A stretch of 64,000 nt of DNA from Undaria pinnatifida (lineage: Eukaryota; Sar; Phaeophyceae; Laminariales; Alariaceae). A program made the position numbers and the translations under genes. Below are positions 51,450-62,722 of the stretch, in pieces (positions within the stretch are counted from its first letter, which is position 1; each line of letters starts with the position of its first letter). The stretch spans positions 9,613,128 to 9,677,127 of the forward strand of contig JABAKD010000013.1 of the NCBI GenBank assembly GCA_012845835.1, in the 5' to 3' direction. Below the pieces are notes generated by a model. The model searched no databases and was not told the DNA's origin. It worked only from the letters and a program-made list of their open reading frames with translations.

Positions 51450-51905
51450 AGACGATGATGGCCAGACCCAGACTTGAGTCTCTTGAGCAGAACCCCCCCC
51501 CTTCCCCCTCCCCCCGGACGTTTAGAGATGCCGACGGTGGATGGCGCTGCCGCGGCCTTTGCGTGTCGCTCTGCAACTCTGCATCTCTCCGCGCCATGCC
51601 ATTTCCGCATGAATGACTCGGCTCCCTCCTATACCCGTCGAAACCATTTGCCGGCTTTCTGTGCAGCCTTTCGTCACCCTTCGAACTTGATTCCAAAGGC
51701 CGACATATCCACCTTCAGGTGCACCATCCAGTCCTTGTCTTGCCCCCCTGAGTACCCCTTACCCCCAACAAGCTCCCCAAACACCACCCTCTGTGGCGGA
51801 CGCTTCTCCCCCATATGTACGTGCCACGAATCCCGCAAACAATATCCTCCGTTTGCGCACTAATGCCTCTATGCTCTCGGGAGCTGTCTTGGCACCACAC
51901 CGCAG
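51450..51905 (-). pseudogene. Broken LINE ORF2 C-terminal end
   Basis: In three minus-strand frames the pieces ALVRKRRILFAGFVART, VFGELVGGKGYSGGQDKDWM, DMSAFGIKFEG and FMRKWHGAE appear in order. This is the look of the C-terminal end of a non-LTR retrotransposon ORF2 protein. At least two frameshifts and two in-frame stops make it dead. It has a different end from the LINE tails at 9.7-17.5 kb, so it represents a second family or another region. Confidence 0.65.
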
Positions 51906-52009
51906 TCAGTATCGAATTCCGAAATACTTGAAGTGCAGGCAGCATCCGCAGCACAGAACCCCGAATTACTGCGAGCATCATATACTCGCAGTATGAGCAG
52001 TATCGCAGT

Positions 52010-52680
52010 TGTTGTTGGTTGTTGTTGTTGTTCTCACATTAACTCGCATAATCAACTCCGTGGTCACAGGACAGGCTCCAGTCACTCTGGAGCTGAGGAA
52101 TACCCCAGGGAAAACACACACACAACCCAAGGTGGTACACGCATATATCACAGCTGACGCAATTCATGCCTCCACCAGAAACATATAAAAGTGAAATCGG
52201 GAGTCAGTCTACGGTGTGCCAGGTCCAGGCCGGTGCATGCGTCTCACTACTCACGCCTGGAGAAACCAAATATTCCGATTGCCACCCAAGGAAGACTACC
52301 ACGTATATATTACACGTAATATCTATCACTACGCATACGCACGACAGGCATAAGTCAATTGGAGAAAAAGAAACAAAAAAAAAGAAGAGAAGATAAAGGA
52401 AAGGAAAGAAAAGAGAAGAAAAACGAAACAAGACGAAAAAGGCAAGCAAAGAGAAGAAAAAGACAAGAAAAGCAAGAAAAGACAAGACAGGAAAGCAAGG
52501 AAAGAAGAAGAGAAAAAAAGAAAAAAGAAATAGAAAAAGAAAAGAATGAAAAATGTCATACTAGCAGACCCTAGGAACTGGCTAAGGATGGCATTGGGCT
52601 AACAGAGGGTATCACGTCCATCATCAATGGCACCTGGGAGAGAACGCAACATGGCGAAGAAGTCAGGGCGGTCTTATGCT
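52010..52680 (+). repeat. 630-bp purine-rich dispersed element, second same-strand copy
   Basis: Close in sequence to the inverted copy at 35078-35703, including CCGATTGCCACCCAAGGAAG and the roughly 170-bp AAGAGAAGAAAA tract at 52.37-52.55 kb. Confidence 0.68.
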
Positions 52681-53038
52681 ATCTTCAGTATCGAACCTTG
52701 ACGTGTCGCCGGCACTCTGTGCCGTCGTGGCGTCGCGGGACTCTCCTGGTATACCCTCGGGTTTACTGCTGATAGGTATGCAGGCATGTTGTTTACTCGA
52801 CCCGTCACATGTACATATCCGATATATACATCACCGGATATTCGACTTACAGGATTCACTTGATAAACTGATGCATTTCCTTCCACAGCTGTCAGATTTT
52901 GTCCCCCTCAGAAACGGGTTTTATAGTTTCCGCGCACAGACTGCCTAACATCACCCTGTTGACCCTGATAGCTACACTGTAGTTGCAAGGGGAGTCGTCG
53001 ACCTATATCCTAAATGAGGACACACAACCCGTAATACG

Positions 53039-53110
53039 CGCGATCTGAGTATCACACACAGCTTGCAAAGATGAGTTTCGACAAAATATTCGATCTCACA
53101 GCTGGAGTGT
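53039..53110 (+). repeat. Stem-loop repeat (subfamily B, near consensus)
   Basis: GCTTGCAAAGATGAGTTTCG, loop ACAAAATAT, TCGATCTCACAGCTGGAGTG. Confidence 0.7.
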
Positions 53111-53264
53111 ATTTTTATTCTCATAATATACATGAAACCTTACCGACTATCATTGTACCAGGCATTAGACCAACTTAAATAAGCTTGTTTGGGCTGGCCG
53201 GTCTTTCTTAGCGGGTTAGTTGCGCGGTGGCAACATACTTGAAAAAATGTAATAATGCCCCCCC

Positions 53265-53330
53265 CCTTTTCAACTTGCGACCCCCCGAGATTTCAAGCCA
53301 ACCACATCCCGAAGGGGAATCTTGTAGACA
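53265..53330 (+). repeat. CCACATCCCGAAGGGG-family repeat
   Basis: CAACTTGCGACCCCCCGAGA then AGCCAACCACATCCCGAAGG. Other members at 53788-53852, 54280-54345, 62138-62195 and, inverted, 62947-63028. Here it sits directly against a SINE tail. Confidence 0.6.
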
Positions 53331-53637
53331 TTTTTTTTTTTCACACTTGTACATTCCAGCTTCTGGACAAGCCGGGGTCACAGGTGTCGTCCCTTCTTCC
53401 CCCCTGTTCTTGCCTTCAGTTTTTGTCGCGCATAGGATTCAGCAGTCCCACTGCAGCTGCTCGTCGATTTTTCCATGGAGTGTTGCCAACCCACGCTGTC
53501 GCGCTTTCCGCAAGTCAACATGTGCACAAGAAGAAGTCCCCACGATTTTATACGAATATGCTCGGGGGGACTCGAACGCACGGAACTGACCTGTACCAGG
53601 CTCGAGGATAACCTGATACGCCACCGGGGCGACCGGT
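53331..53637 (-). mobile_element. tRNA-derived SINE, copy 2
   Basis: The head on the minus strand begins CGGTCGCCCCGGTGGCGTAT and the tail ends GTGTGAAAAAAAAA. The internal body includes an extra CTGCAG variant shared with copy 3. Confidence 0.75.
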
Positions 53638-53942
53638 AGTAGACATGTATAAGTATACTAATAATATTAATACCAGGTACCAGGTAAACTACAAAATCGT
53701 CTGGGCTGGTCGGTGTCACTTGTCGGGGTACTTTCGCGGTGGCTTGTTTTTGTTTAGTTGTCCAGAGTTATCCAGTTTTCCCCTCTTTCCAACATGCGAC
53801 GCCCCCGGCGGGAGTTCCAGCCAACCACATCCCGAAGGGGAAGCTTGTAGACTGCCAGGTTAAATTGCCACTGCTGTATAAACTCGTCTGGGCTGATGGT
53901 GACACTTGCGGGGGTGCTTGCACGGTGGCTGAAAAGGTGTAT

Positions 53943-54000
53943 CGCGCCGCTTGCAAAGATGAGTATCGACCCTAGATTTGTCGATCTCACAGCTGACGCT
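53943..54000 (+). repeat. Stem-loop repeat (subfamily A)
   Basis: GATGAGTATCGACCCTAGAT and TGTCGATCTCACAGCTGACG; the right arm is of the B type while the tail is of the A type. Confidence 0.68.
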
Positions 54001-54491
54001 TGTTTGGATAATTGCATGATATATTTATAAAGTATATATACCAGGTATATTTTATCCTCCGGCGGATGGCGAAAAATAAAGCTTGAGCTCACCGCACTTC
54101 CATGTATTTTCATACACGTTGCGTGTCGATTTGACTCAATTGCCTTCGCAACCCAGCGCTAGCTGGCGTATCCTTCGGTTCCCACTATAGCGATAGCGTG
54201 AGCTGTCCCTACCGGCGGTCCCCGTTACTACCCAGGCCAATTTTTCGTTTAGTGTTTGTTCAACAGCAATGTTTCCCCCTTTTCAACTTGCGACACCCCC
54301 GGGATTTTCAAGCCAAATGCATCCTGAAGGGGGAGCTTGTACTCTCGCAGCGCTTATAATTCCACACTCTGATTCTCTGTTATTGAACGACGCATGCGAC
54401 AGCAAGGGTGCACCTAATTTTTTCGAGTTTTTTTTGTTTTTACTCGAGAAGCTGTATACTCTAGTACGTCACCCATAACCTGACCTTTGGG

Positions 54492-54807
54492 TCTTTTTCT
54501 TTTTTTCACACTTTTACTTTCCAGCTTCTGGACAAGCCGCGGTCACAGGTGTCGTCCCTTCTGCCCCCCCGTTTCTGGCCTTCAGCTTCTATCGCCCATA
54601 GGGTTCAGCAGTCCCACTGCAGCTGCTCGTCGATTTTCCATCGAGTGTTGCTTACTCGCGCTCTCGCGCTTGCCGCAAGCCAATTTGTGCACAAGAAAAA
54701 GTCCCTACGAAGTTGTATTACGAGTATGCACTCAGCGGGACTCGAACTCACGAAACTGGCCTACACCAGGCTCGAGGATAACCTGATACGCCACCGGATC
54801 GACCGGC
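54492..54807 (-). mobile_element. tRNA-derived SINE, copy 3
   Basis: Head CGGTCGATCCGGTGGCGTAT, B-box-like GTGAGTTCGAGTCCCGC, tail GTGTGAAAAAAAGAAAAAG. Same orientation as copy 2 and 0.85 kb away. Confidence 0.75.
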
Positions 54808-55058
54808 TGACTTTGTGATAGAAATATAAGAATGAAGCTGCAACCCGATGAACCATTTTCAATTTCAATCAATTTCAATGCCATGCCATTGTTAGTATAT
54901 TAATAGGCGTACGACGAGTAATATCGTAAGACGCCGGTGGCATTCCAACGATATTGAGTACCAGGTTAACTATACTATACAAAAGTTATTATAACTCCTC
55001 AGTTGAAAAGCCGCATGACCCAGAAAAAAAAAAATGGCCAAATTATCTGCAAATTATC

Positions 55059-55284
55059 CAGGGCCTGAACGGGTCATGCATGCTCCGACCCGCGTTTCGG
55101 GCCACGAGGTTTTCAAAACTCGCGGGCCGAGTTGGGTCTGATCAGGAGATGTTCGCAGTCTCATGGGGCGGGTCGTCGGGTCGGGTCAAGAGGTTTTCAA
55201 ACCTCGCTGGCTGGGTCGGGGTCACCTTGACCCGACCGACTGGACCCAACCAGCGAGAAGTGATCTGAGCCGTGAAAAGCCCTG
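55059..55284. mobile_element. GGGTC hAT-family element
   Basis: Starts CAGGGCCTGAACGGGTC and ends CCGTGAAAAGCCCTG; about 226 bp with CGGGTCGGGTCAAGAGG units. The flanking 8-mers do not match. Confidence 0.58.
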
Positions 55285-57599
55285 ATAATGATGTGGTATC
55301 ATACCCATATCGTGGCGCGCGTCGAACTGAATCTAGTTCGGTGTGCAGCGATGCTGGCCCCGGGCGGCTGCGGGGTTCGGGAGGGGGGCGTATGTAGGTG
55401 TGAAGGTGTGTTATGCTCGCTTAGTCGCGAAGACACCATAGCTCGCAGTATGACTGCTGTGCACTATCGAAACCCTGAAATACTGGCAGCGTATCATACT
55501 CGAGATCGCGGAGCTTTTGAGGCTTCTTCAACAGAAACCGTACATTGGTCCAAGTCCTGATGCTTCCCGGGATGTTTCATTGGCCAACACACGCACACAT
55601 GCATATTCATATAATACCAGGTATGCATTTTATAGTATTGGTGTATTTGTACATTTATACAGTACTTGTACCTTGCGCCAGTTTGGTGCCTTGAGAGGTC
55701 ACCGTGATCACGTACGTGGTCGGCAAAACGCATTGATTGATCAAGTCCCGATGTTTCGGGATATTTCGTAGATCAATATACGCGCACACACGCATTTATT
55801 TGCACGCTGCTCCCTCTTAGCACTCTGATCGCACACACCCACACCCACCCCGACCCGCGCCCGCCCAAAAGGGCAGCACCTATCTGCAAAACGGGCGTGG
55901 GAAAAAATGGCGGCACACCCTTTCATCTTTTCAAGGGTTTTGGGCCGTTTCAGCCGGTGTAGGCTCCGTTGGAGGGTGATACGTCAGGCTAGACTGCTTG
56001 CGTTTGAGGATATCATAGGGCGTCAACCTATACTGCGTTCGAGGAGCTTGGTGCCATCTGAATCGCCGCGTCGGGGAGCCTGGTGCCGCCTCAATCGCAG
56101 CGCACACGGGCTAAACCGGCCCCAAAAAATGTTTTGGGTTCCACCCCAACAGTGCCTGCGTAAATGATTCGCCACCGGTAGGACTCACCAAGTACCATTT
56201 TCGCACGCCGACCAAAACCGAGGATCGGCCACAGGCAGCAAACCATTCTGTAAAGTGGATGGTAACTACTGCTGTAGGGTCTACCATCTGGCCCCACCGC
56301 CGTCTGTATGGGTGGCGCAAGGGAGGGTGGTGCTGCAATCCCATGCATGTCAAGGATAAAGGCAACAGGACAGCAGACGGAATACCAGGGCGGGAACGTA
56401 AAATCCAAGCAAATTTGGGGAAGTAGATAACTATTTGGCAGGCACGATACAGGCGGCGCGGCCATATTGTAGTATCAGGAGATGGCCTCTCGACAATGTC
56501 CAGCATATAAACGATGTGATACCCGCACCAACATGGCAAACGATAGCACCGTTAGCGGGTATGCATATTCGTGTTTATACGAACGAAAAACTTTCATGTA
56601 TGCCCCCTGTACGCTTCATGTATCCCATTGGCACTGGTAGTACTAATACTGGCACATACTGGCACCATTTAGTACCGTGAGTACTCGAACTATGAGAGTA
56701 CCAACAGCCAACATGGCCAGTATGGCAATACCCGCCCACACCACTGTGTGAGTACCAGCAGAACTAGCTGCATCGAAACCCGAACTACTTGAGGTACAGG
56801 CAGTATCTGCAGTACAGAATCCCGAAGCGCTGCTCATTCTTGTAGTACGAGCAGTATCGAACAGAAGTACCTACAGGTGTTTTTCCCGAATATTTTTTTT
56901 CTGCTCCAAGTCCAACTCTTGGGAGCATCTGTGCATCATACCTGGTATGCTTTGGGTAACTACTGCTGTGGAGGAAACTATAGAAACAGTGCACGAATGC
57001 CCCCTCTGTACTTCATACTCCGAGTACGCTGGCAGTATTCACGGTACTCGATACCTCAAGTATTCCCCCCTCCCAACCAACTACTGGGAGCACCTATGGG
57101 AATATGCATGTACTGCTGCACAAGTCGATGCGAGTCGACGAAGAAGAAAATGCTGAATCCTTCTCGCAATAAAAATGAAAACATGCACAGCAGCACTCGC
57201 AGCGGGGAGGCGGGAGGAGGAAAGATTGCCTGCTAGATTGTACCGGGCATATGGTGTGCGCTCCCAGATCTGGAACTTCCCTTGCAGGCCAGTTAAGAAG
57301 ACTTATATAGTAGGAATCAGCATGGAAATATGTTTTTTTTCAGGTCTAAGTTGCGACAGGGAGCTATAATAGTAAAAGTAGGGCAACTTGGTAGATGGGG
57401 TGGAAAGCGAAAGGAATAATTTGTCTCCAGCAGCACCATTAGTGACTCGTCGTCGCGCCTGCCCCATCCCCCACCCGTCCCGGTAGTGCAGGGATGCGAG
57501 GGTCTATGGCCTGACAGATTACGGCCACATGCAAAATAATCCTCCTCCCCCCCCCCAAGCCCCCACCCCCGGTTGTACTCGCCTTTTTCTTGCCCTAGT

Positions 57600-59300
57600 T
57601 TTCAATTAAGAAGTATGCCTGGGGGGGGGAGGGCGGACGCCTGTGACCACGGCTTGTTCAGAAGACTGCCCGTCGATGGCCTTCAGCGAGTTGAGCTGAG
57701 GTGGAGAACAAAAGTAATCCACACAACAATAGACAGCAAACTTAATGGTGGCTAAACCTGTGTTACGAGTGTGGCTGCGATCTCGCCGCATCCGCGATTG
57801 AATATTATAGGCATGTATCGGGGGGGGGGGGGGGGGGCAAGGAAAGACACTTGTGACCCCGCGGCTTGTCCAGATGATCGCTGAGCGTAAAAATCCGGCG
57901 AGTTGCACTTGGAAGTAAAAGTCAAGACAAAAAATAACAAAATAATCCAGTCGTTTCCTCTGAACATATCTCCCATTGTTTTCATGTATTGTCCACACAT
58001 CTTGAATGTTCACCTCTGTCGTAGCTCGCAGGAGGTTGTAATCCTCGCTGGCACTATGAACAAGACATGTTGGCAGGTGTCTACCCCCCCCAACCCCCAC
58101 GCTCACCGGTAGTGCTGGCCGTGGCTTGCCGTGGTTTTCAATGGAAGCATATACCGGGGGGGAAGGGTAGACACCTGTGACCACGGTTTGTTAAAAAAAC
58201 TGGCCGGTGTAGGCTTCTGCGCGTTGAGCTGAGAGTAAAATGATGATGGTTGCAGCAATGGACAGTAGCTGTAGACAGGTCTACGAGTGTTGTGGTGATC
58301 TCGCCACATGCGCGATATAGCACCGAGGCATGTACCGGGGGAGGACAAGGGAATACCTGTGATGGCGCTGCTTGCCAAGAGGGTCGTTGAGTGTAAAAGC
58401 TCCTGCGAGTTGAGCTGGAAAGTAAGAGGTCACGACGAAAAAACAAAGCGATTCGCTCGTATTATATACCAGGAGTCATGTTGATATTTTTAATACTTTT
58501 CGCGTGATTGCTGCCATTTTTTTTTTTTCTCACACTTATACTTTCCAGCTTTTGGACAAGCCGTGGTCACAGGTGTCGTCCCTCCTTCCCTCCCGGTTCT
58601 TGCCTTCAATTTTTATCGCGCATAGGGTTCAGCAATCCCACTGCTCGTCGATTTTTCATCGAGTGTTGCTAACTCACGCTCTATACCTGATACCAGGTAT
58701 GTTACTTTTCATTTGTATACTGGGAGGATGCCACTTTTTTTTTTACACCATTTGAACTTTCCGCCCCTGTCGTATGTACGCACGTCACATCAAACATCAA
58801 AGCTCGCAGGAGTTTGTTTTTGGCTCGGTGGCTATCAATAGCTATCGGTCGCATTAGGAACAAGCCGCGATCACAGGTGCTTACCCCCCCCCCCCCCCCC
58901 CCCCCCCGCCGCCTGGTAATATTTGCCTTTCCTTGCCCTGGTTTTCAATTTGGGCGTGTATCGGGGGGAAGACCGATAGACATGTGTGGCCACCGCTCGA
59001 ACAGAAGATTGCCCGGCGTAGGGCTTCGAGTTAAGCTGGGGAGTAAAAGTGATGATTATTTAACACTGGACAACATACGAGCAGATAGGGCTACGGATTT
59101 TATGGTGATTTCGCTTCATGATGTAAGACTGAAGGCATGTACCGAGGGAGGACAAGGGGAAAAAACACTTGTTGCCCTGAGGGTTGTCGAGAAGGTCGAT
59201 GGGCGTAAATTCGCCGTCACGTTGAGCTGGAAAGTATAGAAGCGAAATTAAGCTGGAGGGTAACAAGTAAAACGTCACCACCAAAAAACCCAAACGATTC
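57600..59300. repeat. Three copies of a roughly 540-bp unit, with a SINE between copies 2 and 3
   Basis: Units start near 57615, 58146 and 58956 at a GGGGGGRAGGGYAGACACCT-type block. Each holds two ACACCTGTGACCACGGCTTG-like sub-blocks that match the tail of the SINE family. A truncated SINE (58516-58683) explains the longer third spacing. Long C and G runs interrupt the units. Confidence 0.62.
58516..58683 (-). mobile_element. tRNA-derived SINE, truncated
   Basis: Keeps the tail and body to CTCGTCGATTTTTCATCGAG, then stops at TATACCTGATACCAGGTA; the tRNA head is absent. Confidence 0.65.
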
Positions 59301-59743
59301 ACTCCGACGTGCGATGTTCGTCTGAGTTGAATGTATCACTTTTTTTTATTAATAGCCCACCCCTTGAACTTTCCAGCCCATTCGTCTATATTTTCCGGGG
59401 GGATTTTGTATGGTCGGCGGAACCACGGCTACGAACCGGTCGTGGCCGCGGGCTCTTACCTCCGCCGCGTCCTCGCGCGCTCCCGAACCTGTAGTACAGC
59501 AGTACAGAACACCTACTATTACAGTGGGTACGTACCCCGGGTTCGGAGCGCCCCGTGGCAAGCCGAAACAGGCGCTCTTAAGTACAAAGCACTCTTATCT
59601 GTAGTGGGAAATATGTGGTATTTAGTGTGGCGGGACATGCCGAGTTGACCGCTCTTGACTTCCGAGTGCTCTTAACTCGGGTGCTCTTAACTACCTACTT
59701 GAAGTACTAAGAAATCGAGTACGGAATAAGCAATCCCGAGGCG

Positions 59744-60060
59744 TAGTTGAGGTTATCCGTTTTGACTTAATTGTAGTAAAGCCACATGCTTCGGTAGAGG
59801 TGCACCATTTTCTTTGTGAGGCTCGTAACCTATTGAAGTAGTTGAGGTTATCCGTTTTGACTCGGTTTTAGTATAGCCACATGCGGTTTTAGTATAGCCA
59901 CATGCTACGGTAGAGGTGCGCCGTTTTTTTTTTCAGGCTCGTCGCCTATTGAGGTAATTGAGGTTATCCTTTTTACTTGGTTTTAGTATGGCCACATGCT
60001 ACGGTAGAGGTGCACATTTTTTTTTCAGGCTCGTAACCTGTTGAGGAGCTCAATACCTTC
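59744..60060. repeat. Tandem array, unit about 90-115 bp
   Basis: The unit GAGGTTATCCGTTTTGACTT ... TAGTATAGCCACATGC ... AGGCTCGTAACCTATTGA occurs three times plus a partial. Non-coding. Confidence 0.7.
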
Positions 60061-60229
60061 TTAACCCAACAAACGATTTTGAGTAAGTAACCTAGAAGTG
60101 TTTTTTTTTTCTTAAACAAATGCATGGCCTACAGATAGTAGGTACGCAAAAAACAAATTGCAAAAGAAAAGTTCCGACGGATTTCGGGTTAGGATCCACC
60201 GTCATCCATTCGGAAAATATTTTCGCCAA

Positions 60230-60292
60230 AATCACACAGCTTGCAAAGATGACTATCGACCCTTTTAAACGTATCGAACTCACAGCTGACGT
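60230..60292 (+). repeat. Stem-loop repeat (subfamily A)
   Basis: AAAGATGACTATCGACCC, TATCGAACTCACAGCTGACG, then TATTTTTGTAAAA, a tail seen in several A copies. Confidence 0.66.
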
Positions 60293-60688
60293 CTTTGAAA
60301 TATTTTTGTAAAATGTTCTACCTCGTGCTGCCTTTTAAAACGACGAAGATCAGCACCTAAAGGAAGAGGGGTAGCCTCAGCTAAGTTCTCCATTTTTTTT
60401 TCGTTTAGAAAAGTAGCGTGACTACCTCGTGAATCTGAACCGAACCCTGCTTTTGTGCGTAAAACCTCGATCGTACCAGCAGTAGCATGCGTCTATAGCG
60501 ACCTACAAAGGAATGTGGTGGTACCGACTGCCCAGGTAGAGCGTTCCGCAGTACAAGTGTTGTCGGCATGCTGCCCGCGTGTCATACATGTCATCCCCTC
60601 GTTGCACTCAGACGCATCTCATACCTCCCAGCAGCTGAAGGCTATACACTAGACACGATATATAGATGGGTTACTTTTAGGGGCCGTT

Positions 60689-60922
60689 TTTGCCATGCAC
60701 GGCTTTTTATGGGTCGGATCACTTCCCCGCGCGTCGGACCGGGTCGCAGGGTGACTCGACCCCAATCCGTGATATTTTGAAAACCTCGTGACCCGACCCG
60801 ATCCGACCCATGAGATTCCCCGAACCCCCTGGCCCAACCCGGCTCGGCCCGCGAGGTTTTGAAGACCTCGTGATCTGACCCGCGGACGGGGTGATGACCC
60901 TTGAAAAACCCTGTGTCTTTTC
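60689..60922. mobile_element. GGGTC hAT-family element
   Basis: Left end ACGGCTTTTTATGGGTC, right end GACCCTTGAAAAACCCTG, with CCCGACCCG units between. A further fragment lies at about 61158-61190. Confidence 0.52.
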
Positions 60923-61663
60923 GCACTCGCGCGAGCCGCTACCTACGAAGTATGTGCTTCTCCGTTTTGCGACAAGCACCGCTGCCATGGACCTATGGCT
61001 TACGCTCCGCCACCCAAACATGTTGTTCAAGTTCCTTTGTTGAGTGAGATACGGAGCAACGCGCGGGAATGGCCTATGCTCGGCATGTAGTAGTGGGTAC
61101 CCTGATTTAAGAGCGCCCAGGATAAGAGCAGTCGGGCCTTTAAGAGCGGTCACACCCACCCGCGGGTAGGGTCACGACCCGCGAAGAGTCCTTCTTTTTT
61201 TGCATTCGCGCGAGATGCTACGTACGAGTGTATGTGCTTCACGGGGTGCCCTTTCCCTACTAGGAAAATATACCCTGCATTAAATTCCAAGTGTTTTGTC
61301 GCAAAATGCGTTGGTGCAGTACGTAGTTAAATGGTAAAATCGGGGTATCCGTTGAATGGAGAAAAGGAGGTTACTTACTCCCGATACCGTAGGCCCAAGG
61401 CTCGGGTAGGGGGGTAACTTTTGGAGGCGTTTTTTTGCGGTGCCTCGGGGTCACTCGCGCGAGTGACCCTCCTGTTTCGGTCTTGAGCTTTCGTGGTGTT
61501 TTAGTTTTGCGATATGAGTCCGAAATGAAATGGGAAGCTACGCTGCGCCAAAAAAAACGCCTCAAGTCTTTGTGTCAGTGAGTTCCTCAGTCACTCGTGC
61601 GCATGGTGAAAATCCGGTAGTCGTGGGCCATGATCAGCATCCGTGATGCTTGGTGTTGTCCGA

Positions 61664-61968
61664 GCCGGTCGCCCCGGTGGCGTATCAGGTTATCCTCGAG
61701 CCTGGTATAGGTCAAATCCGCGAGTTCGAGTCTCCCCGAGTGCATACTCGTATAAATTCGTAGAGACTTTTTCTTGTGCACAAATTGACTTGCGGAAAGC
61801 GCGACAGCGTGAGTAGGCAACACTCAATGAAAATGGACGAGCAGTGGAATTACTGAACCCTATGCGCGATAAAAAATGAAGGCAAGAACCGGGGGGGAGA
61901 CGGGACGACACCTGTGACCACAGCCTGTCCAGAAGCTGGAAAGTAGAGGTGTGAAATAAAAAAAATGC
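61664..61968 (+). mobile_element. tRNA-derived SINE, copy 4
   Basis: Head GCCGGTCGCCCCGGTGGCGT, A-box-like and B-box-like motifs intact (GCGAGTTCGAGTCTCCCCG), body and GTGTGAAATAAAAAAA tail. With copies 1-3 it defines a family length of about 300 bp. Confidence 0.76.
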
Positions 61969-62663
61969 TGTATATTCTCGTCATTCGTTCTTCCTAAATC
62001 TAGGGCCAGGAGTTGTCTGACCATACGACGTACTATTGATAATAGACCCAGCTGTCTATAGACTCGTCTGCGCTGATCGGTGTTACATGCCGGGTTGTTT
62101 TTTTTTCTTCGGTTTTCAATTCCCCGTCGCCCTCTTTTCTATTTGCGACACCCCCCGCGATTTCAAGCCAACCGCATTTCGAAAAGGCAGCTTGTTGTAA
62201 CTAAGAGTAAGTCGCCGACTAGCTATTAGCTGGCTAGGTATTATAATACGTTGCGGGTGGTAATATGCGGAGTTACGCGGTTAGGGTTGAGGTTTGCACC
62301 TCTCACTGGCGCGTTTGTGGCTCAGCTTTTGGGGGTTATTTATGTTGACTATTAGTCCGTTACCTGCTATTAATAGTTGGCATTTACTCTGCCACGCAAC
62401 TACTAATATTAATAGTGACTAGCTATGACACCCTAAAGACTCGCAGCCCTGCCTACAGGGGTTAATCAGGCGTTTTTGTTGTGGTTATACTTCAACCAAG
62501 TCATAAAACGGTTAATTAATGAAGAATAGCAGAGCCCCCGGCGTAGAAATAATTCAGCTAACTCGAGTTCTTTTACGCCGCCTCTCGCCCTGTTTTTGAT
62601 TGACGCCACCACATTATCTCCAGTCCTTGGCTTGAAGGAGTAACATTGTATCCGTAAATTAGA

Positions 62664-62722
62664 TGTATGACGCAGCTTGCAAGATGAGTATCGACTTTAA
62701 CATCATCGAACTCACAGCTGAT
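62664..62722 (+). repeat. Stem-loop repeat (subfamily A)
   Basis: GCTTGCAAGATGAGTATCGA and ATCGAACTCACAGCTGATGT followed by ATATTTTTTT. Confidence 0.66.
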
